A DNA stretch of 64,000 nt from Casuarina equisetifolia (lineage: Eukaryota; Streptophyta; Magnoliopsida; Fagales; Casuarinaceae), in assembly GCA_028551475.1 (NCBI GenBank), contig CM052354.1, forward strand, positions 28,419,258 through 28,483,257. Direction: 5' to 3'. Below the pieces are notes generated by a model. The model was not told where the DNA came from. It ran no database searches and worked only from the letters and a program-made list of their open reading frames with translations. The number at the start of each line of letters is the position of its first letter. The first letter of the stretch is position 1. This document shows positions 61,322 to 64,000 of the stretch, piece after piece. Position numbers and translations under genes: made by a program.

Positions 61322-64000
61322 TTTCCCTTCTTTATAACATTAACCTTATACTCAAGTCTGATCAATATCAAAAAAATGAAAAGGCTTAGAAACGTGCCTT
61401 GAATTCTTGTTCATCTATCCATGTGGCATATGTTAGTGGTTTCCCTTTCCAATTGACTAGAAACTTTTCCTTCCTTCCCCAATTGACTATCATTGCTTAT
61501 GGTTACCCCTCGTTGTCTACCTCCTCAAGTGCATTATGGAAGTCTTTAGATCCCATTTCCTACACTATATCCAAATCACCTACAAGTCACTTCAACTTAA
61601 ATACATGAAAAACAAGATGTATTATGGCCCTTGCAATGAGTTTTAGCTTATAAGCAACAACCCTTATCCTTCAGAAAACTTAATAAGGCCTATTGAACTT
61701 AGGCCTTAACTTTTGATCTATATGCTAAGAAATCAAAACTTGCCTATATTGCAATAGATTTGCATATACTAAATCCTCCAACATAAAGCTTCACTTCCCT
61801 CCATTTTTCATTAGATAGCCTCTTCATATGATCTTATGCAACCTACAAATTACTTTTTATCTTCTTCATCACTTCATCTCTTTCCTTTAAAAGTTGCTTC
61901 ACCAAAGTGACAGTGGTTGAACCTCACATATAAGAGAGGAAGGAAGAGGGACTCCTCCCATAAACTACCTTATGGGTGAATACATAATGGAGCTATGTCA
62001 ATTAGTGTTATAACAATACTAAACCTAGAGAATCCATTTAACCCATTCCTTCAAATGCTTCCCAGTAAAATACCTTAAATAAATTTCAAGTGTTTTGCTT
62101 AGGACCTTCATCTATCCATCAATTTAGAGGTGGAGAAATTAGTTGTTGTATTCTATAATTTGAGCAACTCTTTCCAAAACTTACTAGTGAATAAAGGGTC
62201 TTTGTCACACACAATGCTTCTAGTCATCCCATACACTTTAAAAATCATATTAAAGAAAGCATGTCTATTAATGTAGTAGTGTATGGATGAAACAAAGGAA
62301 TAAAGTGTCCAAACTTAGATAACCAATCCATTACTACTAAAATCATGGTCTTACCTCCATATGAGGGAGGTCCATAGACAAATTCCATTGCTATATCCTC
62401 TCACATTTGTTCTAGAATCAGAAGAGGTTGTAACATCTCCACTAATTCAATGTTTTCTCTTTTGTTTCAATGTGTCCAACACTCTCGTACCATTTAATTT
62501 ACCCGTGACTTCAAGTCTTTCCAAACAAATACAAACTTGACTCGTATTAGTGTCTTTCCCCTCCTTTCATGAGTGCTAGCATACATTTCGTTCACAATAA
62601 CATGTATGAGTGGTAATTTAGCTAAAAGTTATTCCTTATCCTTGAATATAATGATTCTATCTTTGTAACTCCAAATGGCCACTTCTACCTATATAATCTT
62701 TTGGATCAAATCTTGTGCTTCTTTATTCCTTTTGATTTCCTCTTTAATGGGACCTAACCATTTTGGCATAAGAGAAAATATCACAGCACAAGTTTTACTT
62801 AAGGAACCCTCATTGTCATCACTAGGATTAAATCCTTCTCTTGATAACCCATCAACCATGATATTATCTTTACATACCTTATATTCACCATAAAGTCATA
62901 TCCCATAAGCATTAACAACCATTTATGTTATGCTAAAGTTACTATGTTCTCTTAGAGGAGCTTGAGATTGCTCTAGTCTATTCATATTATGAATTTACTT
63001 CCTAGGAAATAATGTTGCCTCTTCTAAACTATCATAATGACTACCAATATCCCTCTTTCATGTGTAGATAGTTTTAAATGACTTCCATGTAAGGTTTTAC
63101 TAAAATAAGTAATGGGCTTTTTCTCTTAAGATAAGACTACCCCTACTTTCATTCCCAATGCATCACATTCCAAAATGAATGATTATGAAAAATTTGGCAT
63201 TCTGAGGACTGGTGTAGAAGTCATCACTTGTTTCAATTTCTTAAATGCTTGGTAAGCTTTCTTATCCCACACAAATGCATCTTTTTTTAACAAATTAGTG
63301 AATGGCTTCGATATTTTTCGATAACCCTCAAAAAACTTGTAGTAACACCTTGTCGTCCCTAGAAAACTCAACAGGGTCTTAATGGTTCTTAGAACATGCA
63401 ACTAAGTGATGGCTTTTATCTTTCTAGGATCTACTATTACTCCTCTAGCACTTACTACATGCCCCAGAAACCTCAAGTATGTGCAACCAAATTCGTGTTT
63501 TGATAATTTGACATAAAGCTTATTCCTCATCAAAGTTTCTAATACCAGCCACACATGGTATGCATATTCCTCCTAGCTTTTACTATAGACTAAGACTTCA
63601 TTAAAAAACACAAGGACCATCTTCCTCAAATATTTCTAAAAAAACCACATTCATCAATGACTAGAAGGTGGATTGACCATTAATTACTTCAAATAGCATT
63701 ACCAAAAACTCATAGTATCCATGATGGGTTCGGAATGTTGTCTTCTTAATGTCCTTCTCCTTCATTCTCACTTAATAGTATCTTAATCTCAGGTCCAATT
63801 TCAAAAATTACCTTATCCCATTTAGCTTATTTAACAATTCATCAATAGTAGGAATGGAAAACTTATTACTCATAGTCTATTTGTTAAGCTCTCTATAATC
63901 CACACAAATTTTCCATCAATCATTTGACTCCTTGACAAGTAGAACAAGTGATGAAAATAGGCTTGTACTACATATTATCACCCTTTCGTCTAAGAACCCC
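61322..64000 (-). mobile_element. Degenerate Ty3/Gypsy pol region (RT, RNase H, integrase, chromodomain-like)
   Basis: The element lies on the minus strand and runs off the right edge. Reverse transcriptase is at about 64000-63400: CVDYRELNK, then FLVMLFEVINGQSTF, then VLVFFNEVLVYSKS, where the catalytic Asp pair is lost. The RT/RNase H joint is at 63401-63183 (FLGTTRCYYKFFEGYRKISK, FTNLLKKDAFVWD). Integrase core is at about 62430-62160 (MEFVYGPPSYGGKTMILVVM, DWLSKFGHFIPL). A chromodomain-like end lies near 61460-61384 (FLVNWKGKPLTYATWIDE). The order RT, RNase H, integrase is that of Ty3/Gypsy. Many stops and frameshifts show that it is inactive. Confidence 0.85.

Noticed and set aside
1..64000. 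CRISPR arrays, bacterial operons, tRNA or rRNA genes
   Set aside because: No regular short repeat with unique spacers and no convincing tRNA or rRNA sequence was seen; the window is plant nuclear DNA.

Overview
The window is nuclear DNA from a dicot plant, probably woody. The evidence is AT-rich intergenic DNA, GT-AG introns, a plant-type HECT ligase with an N-terminal ubiquitin-like domain (UPL5), F-box/FBA proteins, a plastid-targeted protein, a homologue of the Hevea latex protein Hev b 5, and a Ty3/Gypsy retrotransposon. I cannot name the species. All exon models were built by reading splice sites and checking that the coding phase closes.

Layout. 0-6.5 kb holds decayed DNA: an F-box relic (about 160-650) and a nested tandem repeat that carries pieces of an unrecognised protein gene (1.2-4.8 kb). 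6.5-32.5 kb is the conserved, gene-rich part: a DEK_C plus double-SWIB protein (+, five exons), a plastid NTF2-like membrane protein (-, five exons), EMC3 of the ER membrane protein complex (+, eight exons), an acidic Hev b 5-like protein (+, two exons), the HECT E3 ligase UPL5 (-, three exons), and an intronless SKP1-like gene (+). 32.5-64 kb is accessory DNA built from F-box genes. A 5.0-5.6 kb tandem duplication carries one intact F-box gene and one copy with a single in-frame stop. It is followed by an intact CPR1/CPR30-like F-box gene, then about 10 kb of shattered and internally amplified F-box pieces. The 3' part of a degenerate Ty3/Gypsy element, inserted in one more F-box piece, runs off the right edge.

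Biological theme. From 22 kb rightward nearly every recognisable gene belongs to ubiquitin ligases: a HECT E3, an SCF adaptor (SKP1-like) and several SCF substrate receptors (F-box/FBA). The SKP1-like protein has a five-residue tail, GVDED, after the WAFE end that usually closes plant SKP1 proteins. As I recall, a short tail after WAFE marks SSK1, the adaptor of S-locus F-box proteins in self-incompatibility. Linkage of such an adaptor to an expanding FBA F-box array is the most interesting feature. No S-RNase was seen here, so a self-incompatibility role is only a hypothesis.
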